36,310 bases of DNA, taken from contig DASQHM010000028.1 of the NCBI GenBank assembly GCA_035632095.1, positions 1-36,310 on the forward strand, read 5' to 3'. A program made the position numbers and the translations under genes. How positions within the stretch are numbered: position 1 is the first letter of the stretch; every line of letters begins with the position of its first letter. Source of the DNA: DASQHM01 sp035632095. Lineage in GTDB: Bacteria; Pseudomonadota; Alphaproteobacteria; Ferrovibrionales; Ferrovibrionaceae. Shown here piece after piece: positions 35,122 to 36,310 of this stretch. The notes below the pieces were generated by a model. The model had not been told where the DNA came from and made no database searches. It saw only the letters and a program-made list of their open reading frames with translations.

Positions 35122-36310
35122 TAAGCGCGGTCGATCAGGTGCAGGAATGATCCCATGACGCGGCCGCGACGCAGGCCCGCCGCGCCGAGGTCGCGCCCCG
35201 TCGCGTCGGACGCGTGGAACAGCGGCTCGCCATCGCCCTCGCGCGCGATGCTTGAATAGTGGAATTCATGGCCGCGAAACCGCTGGCCGCGCCGCCCGAA
35301 GGGCGCATCCGCGACCAGGGCGATCTGGCGATAACCGAGGTGAAGCTTCCGCGCGGCGAAGGATGTTTCGAGCGGCAAGAGTCCCGCCATGGCGTGCCGC
35401 GCGCCCTCCGCATCGACAAGCGCGTCGCCCAATACCATGTAGCCGCCGCACTCGCCGTAAATCGCGGCGCCCCGCCCCGCAGCGGCGCGCAACCCTTCGA
35501 GGAACGCTGCGTTCGCCGCCAACTTGCCCGCAAACAACTCGGGGTAACCTCCAGGCACATAGACCGCGTCGCACGAGGCATCGGGCGCGGCATCGTTGAG
35601 CGGCGAGAACCGCAGCAGCTCGGCGCCCGCGCGACGCCAACCCTCCAGCACATGCGGATAGGCGAAGGCGAAGGCATCGTCTTCGGCCACGGCAATGCGC
35701 TGGCCGAGCGGCGCGAGTGCGATATCCGTCTCTCGTGGCATCGGCGCAAGCGGCGCGGCCAATGTGAGCAAACGCTCCAAGTCCAGATGAGAGGCCGCCG
35801 TGGCCGCCGCATCCGCCACGATGCGATCGATCCCGGGATGCTCGCGCGCCTGCACCAGACCGAGATGGCGGCTCGGCAGCGAAAGCGCCTCGCGCGCAGG
35901 CAGGCAGCCGATAAGCGGCAGATCGAGGGGCGCCAAAGCCGCGCGCAGCATTTCGGCGTGAGCGGCGCCGGATATGCGGTTGCAAATGACGCCGGAGACC
36001 GCGACATCGGACCGGAAGCGCCGGAACCCGTCCACCAGCGCCGCGATCGATGCGCCGAGGCCGCGCACATCGACGACCAGGATCACGGGCAGCGACAAAC
36101 GGGCCGCGAGGTCGGCGGTCGACCCGCTGCCGTCGCGCGCGCCGTCGAACAGGCCCATCACGCCTTCGACCAGAACAAGGTCGGCATCGCCGGCGAGTTC
36201 GGCGGCCAGCCGATCGAGCGTCGCGCCCCGCATGGCCCAAGGGTCGAGGGTCAGGCACGGCCGGCCGCTTGCCGCTGCGTGGAATGCCGGATCGATGTAG
36301 TCGGGCCCGG
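35121..36310 (-). CDS. cobB: Cobyrinate a,c-diamide synthase (CobB), 5' end missing
   Basis: About 396 residues are present; the N-terminus lies beyond the right edge. The frame is open to the edge, and the first visible codons give GPDYIDPAFH, then GRPCLTLDPWAM, so the ATG at 36233 is internal. The ATPase half (dethiobiotin-synthetase-like) shows VEGVMGLFDGARDG and ILVVDVRGLGASIAAL; the C-terminal class I-like glutamine amidotransferase domain has YGECGGYMVLG with the nucleophile cysteine and a closing GSFLHL histidine. It amidates the a and c side chains of (hydrogeno)cobyrinate with glutamine and ATP. Transcribed towards cbtA. Whether it is CobB or CbiA by pathway depends on genes outside the window. 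Confidence 0.93.
   Translation of the reverse strand, partial: GPDYIDPAFHAAASGRPCLTLDPWAMRGATLDRLAAELAGDADLVLVEGVMGLFDGARDGSGSTADLAARLSLPVILVVDVRGLGASIAALVDGFRRFRSDVAVSGVICNRISGAAHAEMLRAALAPLDLPLIGCLPAREALSLPSRHLGLVQAREHPGIDRIVADAAATAASHLDLERLLTLAAPLAPMPRETDIALAPLGQRIAVAEDDAFAFAYPHVLEGWRRAGAELLRFSPLNDAAPDASCDAVYVPGGYPELFAGKLAANAAFLEGLRAAAGRGAAIYGECGGYMVLGDALVDAEGARHAMAGLLPLETSFAARKLHLGYRQIALVADAPFGRRGQRFRGHEFHYSSIAREGDGEPLFHASDATGRDLGAAGLRRGRVMGSFLHLIDRA

Overview
The window is G+C-rich chromosomal DNA of an alphaproteobacterium. Several signs point to the Hyphomicrobiales (Bradyrhizobium / Rhodopseudomonas / Pseudolabrys-like): the intergenic palindromes (a GTCATG...CATGAC element near 1 kb, CCTCA...TGTCGAA...TGAGG elements near 26.4 and 27.9 kb, a GAGCATGA...TCATGCTC element at 35.0 kb), a short ornithine/lysine decarboxylase, several TRAP and Liv-type transporters, and aerobic-type cobalamin genes with CbtAB. 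No phage, transposase, CRISPR, rRNA or tRNA gene is visible. The placement is inference from gene content and repeats, not from a marker gene.

Region by region. 0-0.8 kb: the tail of an unknown gene and a SYLF-domain lipoprotein. 1.1-6.1 kb (minus strand): a three-gene redox operon. It encodes a flavoprotein fused to two cyclic-nucleotide-binding domains and a four-cluster ferredoxin, a membrane protein with two bis-histidine heme pairs, and an FHA domain fused through one membrane helix to a ten-heme cytochrome c. This is the most unusual part of the window: it reads as a transmembrane electron conduit carrying two kinds of signal-sensing domain. 6.3-7.9 kb: a PLP decarboxylase of the ornithine/lysine type, preceded by a small basic ORF and a good promoter. 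8.0-10.0 kb: an EamA/DMT permease tail-to-tail with a D-threonine-aldolase-like enzyme. 10.3-14.9 kb: a complete branched-chain-amino-acid-type ABC transporter (livG-livF-livK-livH-livM order).

15.0-18.4 kb: a TRAP transporter whose binding protein and membrane subunits lie on opposite strands and converge on a strong terminator. 18.6-19.9 kb: an ArsB/NhaD-type permease. 20.0-22.2 kb: an arsenic operon arsR-arsI-arsC-aqpS with overlapping or closely packed genes and a clear promoter with an adjacent palindrome; its last gene overlaps, tail to tail, a second TRAP permease pair (22.1-24.1 kb) that has no binding protein in the window. 24.3-27.9 kb: a fused enoyl-CoA hydratase/3-hydroxyacyl-CoA dehydrogenase, an NTF2-like protein and a second enoyl-CoA hydratase, fitting acyl-CoA catabolism. 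27.9-30.1 kb: an amidase and a Coq4-like protein with the HDxxHx11E metal motif.

30.1-36.3 kb: cobalamin late-stage synthesis and cobalt uptake: cobD (cbiB), cobC, cobS (cobV), cobT (cobU), cbtB, cbtA, and the 5'-truncated cobB. The products cover a,c-diamidation, aminopropanol attachment, lower-ligand activation and final assembly, with CbtAB supplying cobalt. No cobalamin riboswitch was recognised in the gaps that are visible.
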